This document shows, piece after piece, positions 46,058-55,239 of a stretch of DNA of 64,000 nucleotides. The stretch spans positions 1,272,501-1,336,500 of the forward strand of contig NZ_LROY01000002.1 in assembly GCF_001639145.1 (NCBI RefSeq). The letters run 5' to 3'. The stretch is from Microbulbifer sp. Q7 (GTDB taxonomy: Bacteria > Pseudomonadota > Gammaproteobacteria > Pseudomonadales > Cellvibrionaceae). The translations under genes and the position numbers were made by a program. The notes beneath the pieces are model-generated. The model saw only the letters and a program-made list of their open reading frames with translations, made no database searches and was not told the DNA's origin. Each line of letters opens with the position of its first letter. Position 1 is the stretch's first letter.

Positions 46058-47992
46058 TTAAGCGTTAGCGCCTTCCATAGACGAACGGCCGCGGCGAGCC
46101 ACATCCTGGCGAATAAGATCAAGGAATGACTCGTAAGTCATGGTTCCCAGATCCTCACCACTGCGTGTGCGCACGGCGACCGTATTGTTTTCCACTTCCT
46201 TATCGCCAATTACCAGCAGATAAGGAACACGCTGAAGCGTGTGCTCGCGGATTTTAAAGCCGATCTTCTCGTTTCTCAAGTCGGCAGCGGCGCGGAAACC
46301 TTCTGCACCCAGCTTGGACTCAAGGTTTTGGCAATATTCCGCCTGGCGATCCGTAATATTCAGCACCGCCACCTGTTGCGGCGCCAGCCACGTGGGGAAG
46401 GCACCTTCGTAGTTCTCGATCAGGATACCGATAAAACGCTCGAATGACCCGAGAGTCGCACGATGCAGCATCACCGGGGTCTGGCGGGAGCCATCTTCCG
46501 CTACATACTGGGCATCCAGGCGGCCCGGCATGGAGAAGTCCACCTGAATAGTACCGCACTGCCAGACGCGGCCGAGGCAATCTTTCAGGGAGAATTCGAT
46601 TTTCGGCCCGTAGAAGGCGCCCTCGCCCGGCAGCTCTTCCCACGGCAGGTCGGCGGCATTCAATGCGTCCGCCAGGGCCTTCTCCGCCTTGTCCCAGCTT
46701 TCGTCGGAGCCGACGCGCTGTTCGGGACGGGTAGATAAACGATAGATCACTTCCTCGAAGCCGAAGTCTTTATAGACCGCGTGCAGCAGGTCCATGAACT
46801 CGGACACCTCGGACTGGATCTGGTCTTCGGTACAGAAGATATGGCCATCGTCCTGCACGAAGCCGCGCACCCGCATCAGGCCATGCAGGGAGCCGGAGGG
46901 CTCACTGCGGTGGCAGGAGCCGAACTCGGCCAGGCGCAGGGGCAGATCGCGGTAGCTGCGCAGGCCCTGATTGAACACCTGCACGTGGCAGGGGCAGTTC
47001 ATGGGCTTGATGGCGAACTGACGCTCGTCGCTGGTGAGGGTAAACATGTCATCGCCGAACTTGTCGGCATGACCGGACTTCTGCCACAGGGAGAAGTCCA
47101 CCAGCTGCGGGGTCTTGATCTCTTTATAGCCGCGCTCGCGCTGACGCTCGCGCATGTACTGCTCAACGGTGCTGTAGACGGTCCAGCCGTTCGGGTGCCA
47201 GAACACCATGCCCGGCGCTTCTTCCTGGATGTGGAACAGGTCGAACTTCTTGGCCAGCTTGCGGTGATCGCGCTTTTCCGCCTCGGCGATACGATGCAGG
47301 TAGGCCTTGAGCTCTTTCTTGTTGCTCCAGGCAGTGCCGTATACGCGAGTCAGCATTTCGTTGTTGGAGTCGCCGCGCCAGTAAGCGCCGGCCACCTTGG
47401 TCAACTTGAAGGCCTTCAGCTTGCCGGTAGACGGCACGTGCGGGCCGCGGCACAGGTCTTCAAAGTCGCCCTGGCGATACAGGGAGATATCTTCATTGGT
47501 GGGAATGCTGGCGATGATCTCTGCCTTGTATTCCTCACCAATTTCGCGGAAGTGCTTCACCGCGTCATCGCGGGGCAGCAGACGGCGGCTGACCGGAATA
47601 TCTTCCTTGGCCAGCTCTTCCATACGCTTCTCGATCTTCTCGAGGTCTTCCGGGGTAAATTGGCGCTCGTAGGCGAAATCGTAATAGAAGCCGTCTTCGA
47701 TCACCGGGCCGATGGTGACCTGGGCGCCCGGGTACAGCTGCTTGACCGCCTGGGCCAGCAGGTGGGCGGTGGAGTGACGGATGATTTCCAGGCCTTCTGG
47801 CTGGCGGTCGGTCACAATCGCCAGCGCGGCGTCGTGATCGATGACAAAACTGGTATCCACTTCCTTACCGTCTACTACGCCTGCCAGGGCAGCTTTTGCC
47901 AGGCCGGGGCCAATATCGTTGGCAACGTCGAATACGGAAACAGGATTGGAGAATTCGCGACGGGAACCGTCAGGGAGGGTGACAACAGGCAT
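46058..47992 (-). CDS. thrS: Threonyl-tRNA synthetase
   Basis: 644 residues. An N-terminal TGS domain ([24 protein letters not shown]) is followed by the editing domain ([34 protein letters not shown]). The class II core has [11 protein letters not shown] (zinc cysteine), [17 protein letters not shown] [17 protein letters not shown] and motif 3. An anticodon-binding domain closes the protein. AAGGAAG lies five bases before the ATG. First protein gene of the thrS-infC-rpmI-rplT cluster, downstream of tRNA-Val. Confidence 0.98.
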   Translation of the reverse strand: MPVVTLPDGSRREFSNPVSVFDVANDIGPGLAKAALAGVVDGKEVDTSFVIDHDAALAIVTDRQPEGLEIIRHSTAHLLAQAVKQLYPGAQVTIGPVIEDGFYYDFAYERQFTPEDLEKIEKRMEELAKEDIPVSRRLLPRDDAVKHFREIGEEYKAEIIASIPTNEDISLYRQGDFEDLCRGPHVPSTGKLKAFKLTKVAGAYWRGDSNNEMLTRVYGTAWSNKKELKAYLHRIAEAEKRDHRKLAKKFDLFHIQEEAPGMVFWHPNGWTVYSTVEQYMRERQRERGYKEIKTPQLVDFSLWQKSGHADKFGDDMFTLTSDERQFAIKPMNCPCHVQVFNQGLRSYRDLPLRLAEFGSCHRSEPSGSLHGLMRVRGFVQDDGHIFCTEDQIQSEVSEFMDLLHAVYKDFGFEEVIYRLSTRPEQRVGSDESWDKAEKALADALNAADLPWEELPGEGAFYGPKIEFSLKDCLGRVWQCGTIQVDFSMPGRLDAQYVAEDGSRQTPVMLHRATLGSFERFIGILIENYEGAFPTWLAPQQVAVLNITDRQAEYCQNLESKLGAEGFRAAADLRNEKIGFKIREHTLQRVPYLLVIGDKEVENNTVAVRTRSGEDLGTMTYESFLDLIRQDVARRGRSSMEGANA

Positions 47993-48123
47993 TGCACTTC
48001 CTTATCTATCAGTGGCGATCCCTACGAAAGACCGCATGACTTATGGTGATGGCGGGCTGGAAGCCCGAAGCGAGTCAAATCAGCCTAGCAGAACTAGCGC
48101 ATTAGAGGAGACTCACGGGAAAT

Positions 48124-48200
<77 letters not shown>

Positions 48201-48643
48201 AAAGACTGGCAGACTGGGAACATTCAATAAGACAGGCCCCGCTGCAGAGGACGCGAACTTTAGCACCAGCTTTTGGCCATTTCAACACGCTTTGAAGAAA
48301 TTATTTTCCCGCCATTTCCCGCTGGTGAGAGCATCCCTCCAGAGCAGGTAATAAGGGCGAAGTTTCTTGCGCCGCAATTACCCGCTTCAGCGGGTACCGA
48401 GTAGACCGACCGTCCACCCTTATGGCTTAATGTGGCTTCCCCCGGAATGAACCGCAGGCGATTCATGCTCTCCCAAATGGCAGTCAAAACAGTCTGGCTA
48501 AAGCTACGCACTCATCGCGTCGGCCTGCTGTCACCTGCCTGAATTTCACCAGTCACGAACGACAACAGCCGCGCCGCAAGGCCCAGGTTGTTCGTCAAAC
48601 CCTCCGGCCTTAAGGCGCCAATCAAGTAGTAAGGCACAAGGCC
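48201..48643. other. Intergenic region between tRNA-Val and the EamA gene
   Basis: 443 bases. It must hold the promoter of tRNA-Val (minus strand) and that of the transporter gene (plus strand), but I could not assign clear hexamers. A minus-strand open frame of 83 codons (48260-48511) has no recognisable features and is not called. Confidence 0.4.
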
Positions 48644-49636
48644 ATGGAAAATACCCAATCCTCCACGAACACTAACGGCTTCCTGCTCGCCCTCGGCGCA
48701 GCTGCCCTCTTCTCCATCAAAGCCATCTTTATCAAGCTGGCCTACCGCCACGGCGTGGACGTGGAGACATTCATCCTGCTGCGTATGGCACTGGCGCTGC
48801 CGTTTTACGTGGCAATCCTTATGTTGCTGAAGCGACAGCAGGCGTGGCGCCCGGTCAGCCGCCGCAATCTCCTGCTCACGGTGATCCTTGGACTCTGTAG
48901 CTATTACCTGGCGAGCTATCTCGACCTGCAGGGATTGCGCTACATCAGCGCCAACTTTGAGCGCCTGATCATCTACCTCTACCCCACCCTGGTGCTGTTC
49001 CTGGGCTGGTGTTTTCTGGGTAAGCGGATATCCATCCCGCAGCTGCTGTGTATCCTGGGCGCCTACGCGGGCATTTTGCTGATCTACTGGCAGGACCAGA
49101 ATTTCAGCACCGGCGCCCTGCCCCCGACCTGGGTCAACCTGGATGCAATCAGCTGGGGCGCGCTGCTGACCTTCGGCAGCGCACTGAGCTTTTCCATTTA
49201 TGTGGCATTCAGTGAGGGTGTGATCCGCCAGCTCGGCAGCCGTCAATTTACCGCGCTGGCGATGATGGTAGCGAGTGCGGCAATCGCATTGCACTTTGCG
49301 GTACAGGCCGACTGGGGCCGGCTCCATCAGCCGTGGCCGGTCTATGGCTACGCGCTGACGGTCGCCTTCGTGTGCACGGTCGTGCCGTCACTGATGATGA
49401 GTGCAGCCATCCAACAGATCGGCTCGGCCAGCACCGGCGCAATCGGCACCTCCGGCCCGGTAATCACCCTGATTGCGGCGGCACTGGTATTGGGTGAACC
49501 CTTCTCCGTTTACCATTTTGCGGGCATGGCGATCATTCTCGGCAGCCTGCTGGCGATGAAAAAGGTCAATGGGATAAAGACCGTACCGGTGACGACGGCG
49601 GAAATACCGCAAAAACCGGAAGTCCAGTCCCGCTAG
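48644..49636 (+). CDS. EamA/DMT family permease
   Basis: 330 residues with ten hydrophobic segments arranged as two five-helix EamA repeats. The first starts GFLLALGAAALFSIKAIFIKLAY and the second SWGALLTFGSALSFSIYVAF. Conserved spots are PTLVLFLGWCFLGKRI in repeat one, and GPVITLIAAALVLGEPFSVYHFAGMAIILGSLLAM in repeat two. Such inner-membrane permeases export or import small metabolites such as amino acids. The substrate cannot be read. It is transcribed alone, 236 bases before the Anbu operon. Confidence 0.92.
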   Translation: MENTQSSTNTNGFLLALGAAALFSIKAIFIKLAYRHGVDVETFILLRMALALPFYVAILMLLKRQQAWRPVSRRNLLLTVILGLCSYYLASYLDLQGLRYISANFERLIIYLYPTLVLFLGWCFLGKRISIPQLLCILGAYAGILLIYWQDQNFSTGALPPTWVNLDAISWGALLTFGSALSFSIYVAFSEGVIRQLGSRQFTALAMMVASAAIALHFAVQADWGRLHQPWPVYGYALTVAFVCTVVPSLMMSAAIQQIGSASTGAIGTSGPVITLIAAALVLGEPFSVYHFAGMAIILGSLLAMKKVNGIKTVPVTTAEIPQKPEVQSR

Positions 49637-49810
49637 CCCAGCACCGCCTGCGCCTTATTCATCCCCTCTATGGGGCACCGCGACGCAACTCCGCGCGCGG
49701 TCGCCCCATTTCCGCCCGCTCTCCCGGCCAAATCCCGAATATTCCCCAGGCTCCTCATCGGCACACCCCAGTTTTGGGCAAAGCCGCGCCCCGCTCTGGC
49801 TCACAGGCAC

Positions 49811-49826
49811 TGGCACGGTGCTTGCA
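49811..49826 (+). promoter_or_regulatory. Consensus sigma-54 promoter of the Anbu operon
   Basis: TGGCACGGTGCTTGCA matches the RpoN consensus TGGCACG-N4-TTGCA at every defined base, with GG and GC at the correct 12-base offset. Transcription would start near 49837, about 36 bases before the ATG. No activator site was identified upstream. Confidence 0.85.
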
Positions 49827-49872
49827 AATTTATGGGAGCAAATTAACAAAAAAATAAAACGGGGACCCATGG

Positions 49873-51306
49873 ATGACGGCAATTGAACAACCTGCACCCC
49901 ACCTCTACGATGAGATGCTGTGTAGCGACGGCGTTCACGAGCACTACCGGGCCTACCTGCAATGGCTTGAGAATACGCCGGACGCCACCCTGGAACAAAA
50001 GCGCCGCGAGGCCGACACCCTGTTCCGACGATTCGGAATCACGTTCAATGTGTATGGCGAAGAAGAAGGCACCGAGCGCCTGATCCCCTTCGACCTGATC
50101 CCCCGCATCATCCCCGCTTCCGAGTGGGCCCACCTGGAACTTGGCCTGCGCCAGCGGGTTACCGCGCTGAATCACTTTCTGCACGATATCTATCACGACC
50201 AGAAAATCCTGCACGCGGGGATTATTCCCACCGAACAGGTGCTGACCAACCAGCAATTCCAAGTGGCGATGCTTGGGGTCGACCTGCCCGGGAACAACTA
50301 CATCCCTATTACCGGGGTCGACCTGATTCGCGACAACAACGGCGAGTACTTTGTACTGGAAGACAACCTGCGCACGCCGTCTGGGGTCTCCTACATGCTG
50401 GAAAACCGCAAGATGATGATGCGCCTGTTTCCTGAACTGTTTCTGGCGCAGAGCGTGGCCCCGGTGGAGCACTACCCCAACCTGCTTCTGGAAACCCTGC
50501 AGGGCTCCAGCGGCGCCGACAACCCGTGCGTGGTGGTGCTGACCCCCGGGCGTTACAACAGCGCCTTTTTCGAGCACGCCTTTCTCGCGCAACAGATGGG
50601 CGTTCCCCTGGTAGAAGGTGCCGACCTGTTCGTGCGCAATGGCTGTGTATTCATGCGCACCACCACCGGCCCGCGCCAGGTGCATGTGATTTATCGCCGT
50701 ATTGACGATGCCTTCCTCGACCCGCTGGCCTTCGCCCCCGACTCCATGCTCGGCGTACCGGGGCTGCTTTCCGCCTACCGCGATGGCAACGTCATCCTCG
50801 CCAATGCGCTGGGCACTGGCGTCGCCGACGACAAGTCCATTTATCCCTATGTGCCGGAGATGATCCGCTTTTATCTGGATGAGGAACCGATCCTCAACAA
50901 CGTGCCTACCTGGGTGTGCCGGCGGGAGGAAGACCTGGCCTATGTACTGGAGCACCTGGAAGAGCTGGTAGTAAAGGAAGTGCACGGCGCCGGCGGCTAC
51001 GGCATGCTGATCGGCCCCAAGGCAAGCCGCGAGGAACTGGACACCTTCCGCCGGCTATTGCGCAACAACCCGGCCAACTACATCGCCCAGCCCACCCTGT
51101 GCCTGTCCACCTGCCCCACCATGGTGAATGAGGGCATTGCGCCACGGCATATCGACCTGCGGCCATTTGTGCTGAGTGGCAATGAAATAAAACTGGTGCC
51201 CGGCGGACTCACCCGGGTGGCCCTGCGTGAGGGCTCCCTGGTGGTCAACTCTTCCCAGGGCGGCGGCACCAAAGACACCTGGGTACTGGAGGACGCCGTA
51301 TGCTGA
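49873..51306 (+). CDS. Circularly permuted ATP-grasp protein (type 2)
   Basis: 477 residues of the COG2308 family, a predicted ATP-dependent ligase with a permuted ATP-grasp fold. Signature blocks are RLIPFDLIPRIIPASEWAHLE near residue 60, GVDLIRDNNGEYFVLEDNLRTPSGVSYM, and VVKEVHGAGGYGMLIGPKAS for ATP binding. The end is DLRPFVLSGNEIKLVPGGLTRVAL...SSQGGGTKDTWVL. First gene of four overlapping genes behind the sigma-54 promoter. The substrate is unknown; formation of a peptide-like amide bond has been proposed for the family. Confidence 0.93.
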   Translation: MTAIEQPAPHLYDEMLCSDGVHEHYRAYLQWLENTPDATLEQKRREADTLFRRFGITFNVYGEEEGTERLIPFDLIPRIIPASEWAHLELGLRQRVTALNHFLHDIYHDQKILHAGIIPTEQVLTNQQFQVAMLGVDLPGNNYIPITGVDLIRDNNGEYFVLEDNLRTPSGVSYMLENRKMMMRLFPELFLAQSVAPVEHYPNLLLETLQGSSGADNPCVVVLTPGRYNSAFFEHAFLAQQMGVPLVEGADLFVRNGCVFMRTTTGPRQVHVIYRRIDDAFLDPLAFAPDSMLGVPGLLSAYRDGNVILANALGTGVADDKSIYPYVPEMIRFYLDEEPILNNVPTWVCRREEDLAYVLEHLEELVVKEVHGAGGYGMLIGPKASREELDTFRRLLRNNPANYIAQPTLCLSTCPTMVNEGIAPRHIDLRPFVLSGNEIKLVPGGLTRVALREGSLVVNSSQGGGTKDTWVLEDAVC

Positions 51307-52235
51307 GCCGCACCGCAAACAGTATTTACTGGATGGCTCGCAGCCTGGAGCGGGCGGAGAACCTCACCCGCCTGCTGGATGTCTGCCACAACATGTCGCT
51401 GATGCCGAATTCCAAAGGTGGCCAGCAGGAACTACTGGCGCCGCTGACCATCACCGGTCGCTTGGATCAGTTCCGCGAAAGCTACCCGGAGCTCAATGCC
51501 GAGGCATTGCTGGCTTTCTTCCTGTTCGACGAAAGTAATGACGGCTCCATATTCAGCAGCATTCGATCTGCCCGCGACAACGCCCACAGCGTGCGCGACA
51601 AACTTTCCTCGGAAGCCTGGGAAAGTATCAATGCCACCTGGCTGGAACTGCGCCATCGCCGCCAGCGCGGCATCAGTCACGAGGGGGTAAAAAGCCTGAT
51701 CGACTGGATCAAGCAACGCTCCCACGAATTTCGCGGCGCTGCCTACGGCACAATGCTGCATAACAACGTCTTCCACTTTATGCGCCTGGGGACCTTTATC
51801 GAGCGGGCGGACAACACCACGCGCATCCTGCGGGTAAAACTGGAGGTTATGGAATCCCAGCACAACAGCAATCACGCGATTGATTTCTATCAGTGGAACG
51901 CCCTGCTGCAGAGCCTTGGCGCCTATGAGGCGTACCACGATAAATACACCGGCGGGCTCTCCACCCGCAACGTGACCGAGCTGCTGATTCTTTCGGCGGA
52001 ACTGCCGCGCTCGCTGCGCTACTGTATCGGCGCCTTGATGAGCCAGCTGATCGCCATTGAGGGCGAGCAGGGCCAGGCCGCCAAGCGCCTGTGCGCGGAA
52101 CTGCACGCGCGCCTGGAGTACGGTGAGGTCGACTTCATCCTTCGCTTCGGTCTGCACGAGTACCTGAACGATCTGCTGCGGCGTATTCACACCATCGGCG
52201 ACGAGATTCACCGCAGTTACTGGGAGGGCGCATGA
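51300..52235 (+). CDS. Alpha-E domain protein (DUF403)
   Basis: 311 residues, almost wholly helical, starting MLSRTANSIYWMARSLERAENLTRLLDV, which is the alpha-E (COG2307) signature. Later conserved stretches are GTMLHNNVFHFMRLGTFIERADNTTRILRVK and YQWNALLQSLGAYEAY. The ATG overlaps the ATP-grasp stop (ATGCTGA, 7 bases). Alpha-E proteins always accompany the permuted ATP-grasp proteins. The role is unknown; a partner or substrate-carrier role is inferred. Confidence 0.93.
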   Translation: MLSRTANSIYWMARSLERAENLTRLLDVCHNMSLMPNSKGGQQELLAPLTITGRLDQFRESYPELNAEALLAFFLFDESNDGSIFSSIRSARDNAHSVRDKLSSEAWESINATWLELRHRRQRGISHEGVKSLIDWIKQRSHEFRGAAYGTMLHNNVFHFMRLGTFIERADNTTRILRVKLEVMESQHNSNHAIDFYQWNALLQSLGAYEAYHDKYTGGLSTRNVTELLILSAELPRSLRYCIGALMSQLIAIEGEQGQAAKRLCAELHARLEYGEVDFILRFGLHEYLNDLLRRIHTIGDEIHRSYWEGA

Positions 52236-53083
52236 AGCTCAGCATCGACCATATCACCGACTTCACTTATGACACCGAGGTGACCCACAGCATCCAGTAT
52301 CTGCGACTGACACCCCAGTCGTCTGCGGGCCAGCAAATTCTGAACTGGCATCTGGATGCACCAGGCAGTGTGCATCGCACCCTCGACACCTACGGCAACA
52401 TACTGCACGTATGCACCGTGGACCAACCGCACCAGGGTATTACCATTCGCGCCCAGGGCACGGCGGAGATCAGCGAGGAAGACCAGCCGGAGCGGGAAAA
52501 CCGGATACCGCCGCAGGTATTTCTACGAACCTCCCCACTGACGGAGCCCAGCGAAGCGATACGCGAATTTGCGCGCGGGTTCCGTCCTGCGGGCGAGCGA
52601 CTGCACACCGACCGGCACGCACTGATTGAAATGATGGCCGCACTGCTGGAACGCATTCCCTACCGCAGCGGCATGACCCATGCGCACAGTAGCGCAACCG
52701 ACGCCTTTGCCCAGGGTTTTGGTGTGTGTCAGGATCACAGCCACATTTTTATTGCCTGTTGCCGCTGGCTGGGTATCCCGGCGCGCTATGTCAGTGGCTA
52801 TGTGGACGCCGGAGATGACCAGCATATCGCCAGCCACGCCTGGACGGAGGCCTGGGTGGACGACGCCTGGTGCAGTTTTGATGTGAGCAACGGGCTCGCT
52901 ACCGCCAGCCACCACCTGAAACTGGCCCACGGGATTGATTATCTCGACGCCTCGCCGGTACGCGGCATTCGCTGGGGCGGCGGCGCAGAAAATATGCACG
53001 CCTATGCCCTGGTGGACCAGGTCGATCGCCGCACCGCGCAAAGTAAAATGCAGCGACACGAACAACAACAGGCACAGCAGTGA
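52232..53083 (+). CDS. Transglutaminase-like cysteine peptidase
   Basis: 283 residues. An N-terminal beta domain (bacterial transglutaminase-like N, residues about 1-95) precedes the papain-like core. The triad is C166 in FGVCQDHSH, H202 in ASHAWTEAWV and D217 in CSFDVSNG. ATGA overlaps the alpha-E stop, so translation is coupled. It may cut or form amide bonds in the product of the ATP-grasp enzyme; that is inference from operon context. Confidence 0.94.
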   Translation: MKLSIDHITDFTYDTEVTHSIQYLRLTPQSSAGQQILNWHLDAPGSVHRTLDTYGNILHVCTVDQPHQGITIRAQGTAEISEEDQPERENRIPPQVFLRTSPLTEPSEAIREFARGFRPAGERLHTDRHALIEMMAALLERIPYRSGMTHAHSSATDAFAQGFGVCQDHSHIFIACCRWLGIPARYVSGYVDAGDDQHIASHAWTEAWVDDAWCSFDVSNGLATASHHLKLAHGIDYLDASPVRGIRWGGGAENMHAYALVDQVDRRTAQSKMQRHEQQQAQQ

Positions 53084-53150
53084 TCCGACTCATGACAAGC
53101 TTCGCCACTGGTGCTACCTTTCCAGCGCACATCACGCGCACAGGATTTCC

Positions 53151-53861
53151 ATGACGTACTGTATTGCCATGCGATTGAACGAGGGGCTGGTTTTTGCCTC
53201 CGATACCCGTACCAACGCCGGTGTCGACCAGGTTGCCAGCTTCCGCAAAATGCACCAGTTTCAGCAACCCGGGGAGCGGTGCTTTACCTTGCTCACATCC
53301 GGCAACCTCGCCACCTCACAGAATCTGATCAGCCGCCTGCAAATCCAGATTACCGAGGAGGAAACGCCCAACCTGTTTTCCGTCGACAGCCTGTTTCGCG
53401 CCGCAGAACTGATCGGCGAGCAGGTCAAGTCGATCATTTCCCACAATGCCCACGGACAGCAGAATGCCGGCGTGGATTTCGGTAGTCATGTGTTATTCGG
53501 TGGCCAGATACGCGGCGAGGAACCCCGCCTCTTCCATATCTACCCCGAGGGAAACTTCATCGAAGCCACCAACGATACCCCCTACCTGCAAATCGGTGAG
53601 AGCAAATATGGCAAGCCGATCCTGGACCGCATCATTCACCACGATACCGGGCTGAACCAGGCGGTGAAATGTGCGCTGATTTCCTTCGACTCCACCATGC
53701 ACTCGAATTTGTCGGTGGGCATGCCGCTGGACGTTGCGGTATACCGCAACGACGCGCTGGAGCTGAGCATGGAACGGATTGAAGAGGATGATGCGTATTT
53801 CAACCGCTTGCGGCGGTCCTGGAGTGCAGGCATCAAGCTGCTGTTTGACGATATGCCGTGA
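53151..53861 (+). CDS. Anbu-type proteasome beta-subunit homologue
   Basis: 236 residues of the bacterial Anbu (HslV-like, Ntn-hydrolase) family. After removal of Met1 the protein starts with Thr. Counting from it, Asp17 (FASDTRTNAG) and Lys32 (SFRKM) fall where proteasome beta subunits keep their catalytic Asp17 and Lys33. AGGA lies six bases before the ATG; the open frame further upstream overlaps the transglutaminase gene and is not conserved. Known Anbu genes sit in the same ATP-grasp, alpha-E, transglutaminase operon. The physiological substrate is unknown. Confidence 0.92.
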   Translation: MTYCIAMRLNEGLVFASDTRTNAGVDQVASFRKMHQFQQPGERCFTLLTSGNLATSQNLISRLQIQITEEETPNLFSVDSLFRAAELIGEQVKSIISHNAHGQQNAGVDFGSHVLFGGQIRGEEPRLFHIYPEGNFIEATNDTPYLQIGESKYGKPILDRIIHHDTGLNQAVKCALISFDSTMHSNLSVGMPLDVAVYRNDALELSMERIEEDDAYFNRLRRSWSAGIKLLFDDMP

Positions 53862-53896
53862 GTGAGGGCGGTACAGCACCACCCTCAACCTGCGAG

Positions 53897-55183
53897 TTAG
53901 CCGAGGTCTCGCATCAGCATGGCGTATTCCGCAACCCCGTGCGGCAGGGTTACAGGTAATGGAATACGCACGGTGTGCCCGGAGCCGGGTGCGACATCCA
54001 CAGCGTCGCCACTGGTGTTCTCGATCCCCTGCAGCTGGAACCGGTGGTTGCCCTGCGGAGTAATCAGCTCCAGCGTATCGCCGCGCTCAAACCGGTTTTT
54101 CACATCAACCTGAACCCAGTCCCCATCCACGGACGTTACCTCAGCGACGAACTGCTGGTTCGGATTGCTGGAGGCACCCTTCTCGTAGTTCTGGAATTCG
54201 CTGGGCACATGGCGACGGTAAAAACCCTCGGTGTACCCACGGTTGGCCAGGTGCTCGAGGCTTTTCATCAGGCCGAAGTCAAATTCGCGCCCGGCTTTCG
54301 CATCTTCGATGGCCTGCCGGTATACCTGCGCAGTGCGCGCCACATAGTAGTGTGACTTGGTGCGACCCTCGATCTTGAGGGAGTGAATGCCCATGTCGAC
54401 CAGCCGCTTCACATGCTGCACCGCACGCAGGTCTTTGGAGTTCATGATGTAGGTGCCGTGCTCGTCCTCGTACACCGGAATCAGTTCGTCAGGGCGGCTT
54501 TTCTCCTGCAGCAACATGGCCTGGGGTTCCGCCTGCTGTACGACGAGATCACCGGTTTCTGTCTCCCGTGCCTCGTGCGCACTGTACTCCCAGCGGCAGG
54601 CATTGGTGCAGGCGCCCTGATTGGAATCTCGGTGATTGATGTAGCCCGAGAGCAGGCAGCGCCCGGAGTACGCCATACACAATGCGCCGTGCACAAACAC
54701 CTCAAGCTCCATCTCCGGGCAGCGCTGGCGGATTTCCTCGATTTCATCCAGGGACAACTCACGCGAGAGGATCACCCGCTCCAGCCCCTGCTGCTGCCAG
54801 AATTTCACGGTGGCCCAGTTGACCGCGTTCGACTGCACCGACAGATGCACCGGCATGTCGGGCCACTGCTCGCGCACCAGCATGATCAGCCCCGGATCCG
54901 ACATGATCAGCGCATCCGGCTGCATGGCGATCACCGGCTCCATATCCCGCAGGTAGCTGCGTAACTTGTCATTGTGCGGCGCCACATTGCTGGCCACGTA
55001 GACCTTCTTACCCTGGCCGTGGGCCTCCTCGATGGCCGACGCCAGGTTCTCCACCTTGTTGAACTCGTTGTTGCGCACACGCAGGCTGTAGCGCGGCTGA
55101 CCGACATAAACCGCATCAGCGCCGTAGGCAAATGCATAGCGCATACTTTTCAGGGTGCCGGCGGGAGAGAGCAACTCGACCAT
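53897..55183 (-). CDS. trhP: U32 family peptidase-like tRNA hydroxylation protein
   Basis: 428 residues matching the YegQ/TrhP branch of the U32 family, needed for 5-hydroxyuridine formation at tRNA position 34 in E. coli. The start is MVELLSPAGTLKSMRYAFAYGADAVYVG, and the U32 signature EVFVHGALCMAYSGRCLLSGYINHRDSNQGAC-NACRWEY holds cluster-binding cysteines. SLKIEGRTKSHYYVARTAQVYRQAI and a beta-rich C-terminal domain follow. It lies 56 bases downstream of uvrB, with a strong hairpin between. Confidence 0.92.
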   Translation of the reverse strand: MVELLSPAGTLKSMRYAFAYGADAVYVGQPRYSLRVRNNEFNKVENLASAIEEAHGQGKKVYVASNVAPHNDKLRSYLRDMEPVIAMQPDALIMSDPGLIMLVREQWPDMPVHLSVQSNAVNWATVKFWQQQGLERVILSRELSLDEIEEIRQRCPEMELEVFVHGALCMAYSGRCLLSGYINHRDSNQGACTNACRWEYSAHEARETETGDLVVQQAEPQAMLLQEKSRPDELIPVYEDEHGTYIMNSKDLRAVQHVKRLVDMGIHSLKIEGRTKSHYYVARTAQVYRQAIEDAKAGREFDFGLMKSLEHLANRGYTEGFYRRHVPSEFQNYEKGASSNPNQQFVAEVTSVDGDWVQVDVKNRFERGDTLELITPQGNHRFQLQGIENTSGDAVDVAPGSGHTVRIPLPVTLPHGVAEYAMLMRDLG

Positions 55184-55203
55184 GGTGGGGGTACCTCATA
55201 GAC

Positions 55204-55224
55204 CCCGCTCGCGCCGCGAGCGGG
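55204..55224. other. Hairpin between uvrB and trhP
   Basis: Nine-base perfect arms CCCGCTCGC and GCGAGCGGG surround a three-base loop. There is no T tract on either strand, so it is more likely a processing or stability element than a terminator. Confidence 0.55.
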
Positions 55225-55239
55225 TAACAATAGAAACAA

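Noticed and set aside
46781..48049. Plus-strand open frame opposite thrS
   Set aside because: A shadow of thrS.
48260..48511. 83-codon minus-strand open frame between tRNA-Val and the EamA gene
   Set aside because: No ribosome site, no motif and no hydrophobic or repeat structure; length is within chance for this composition.
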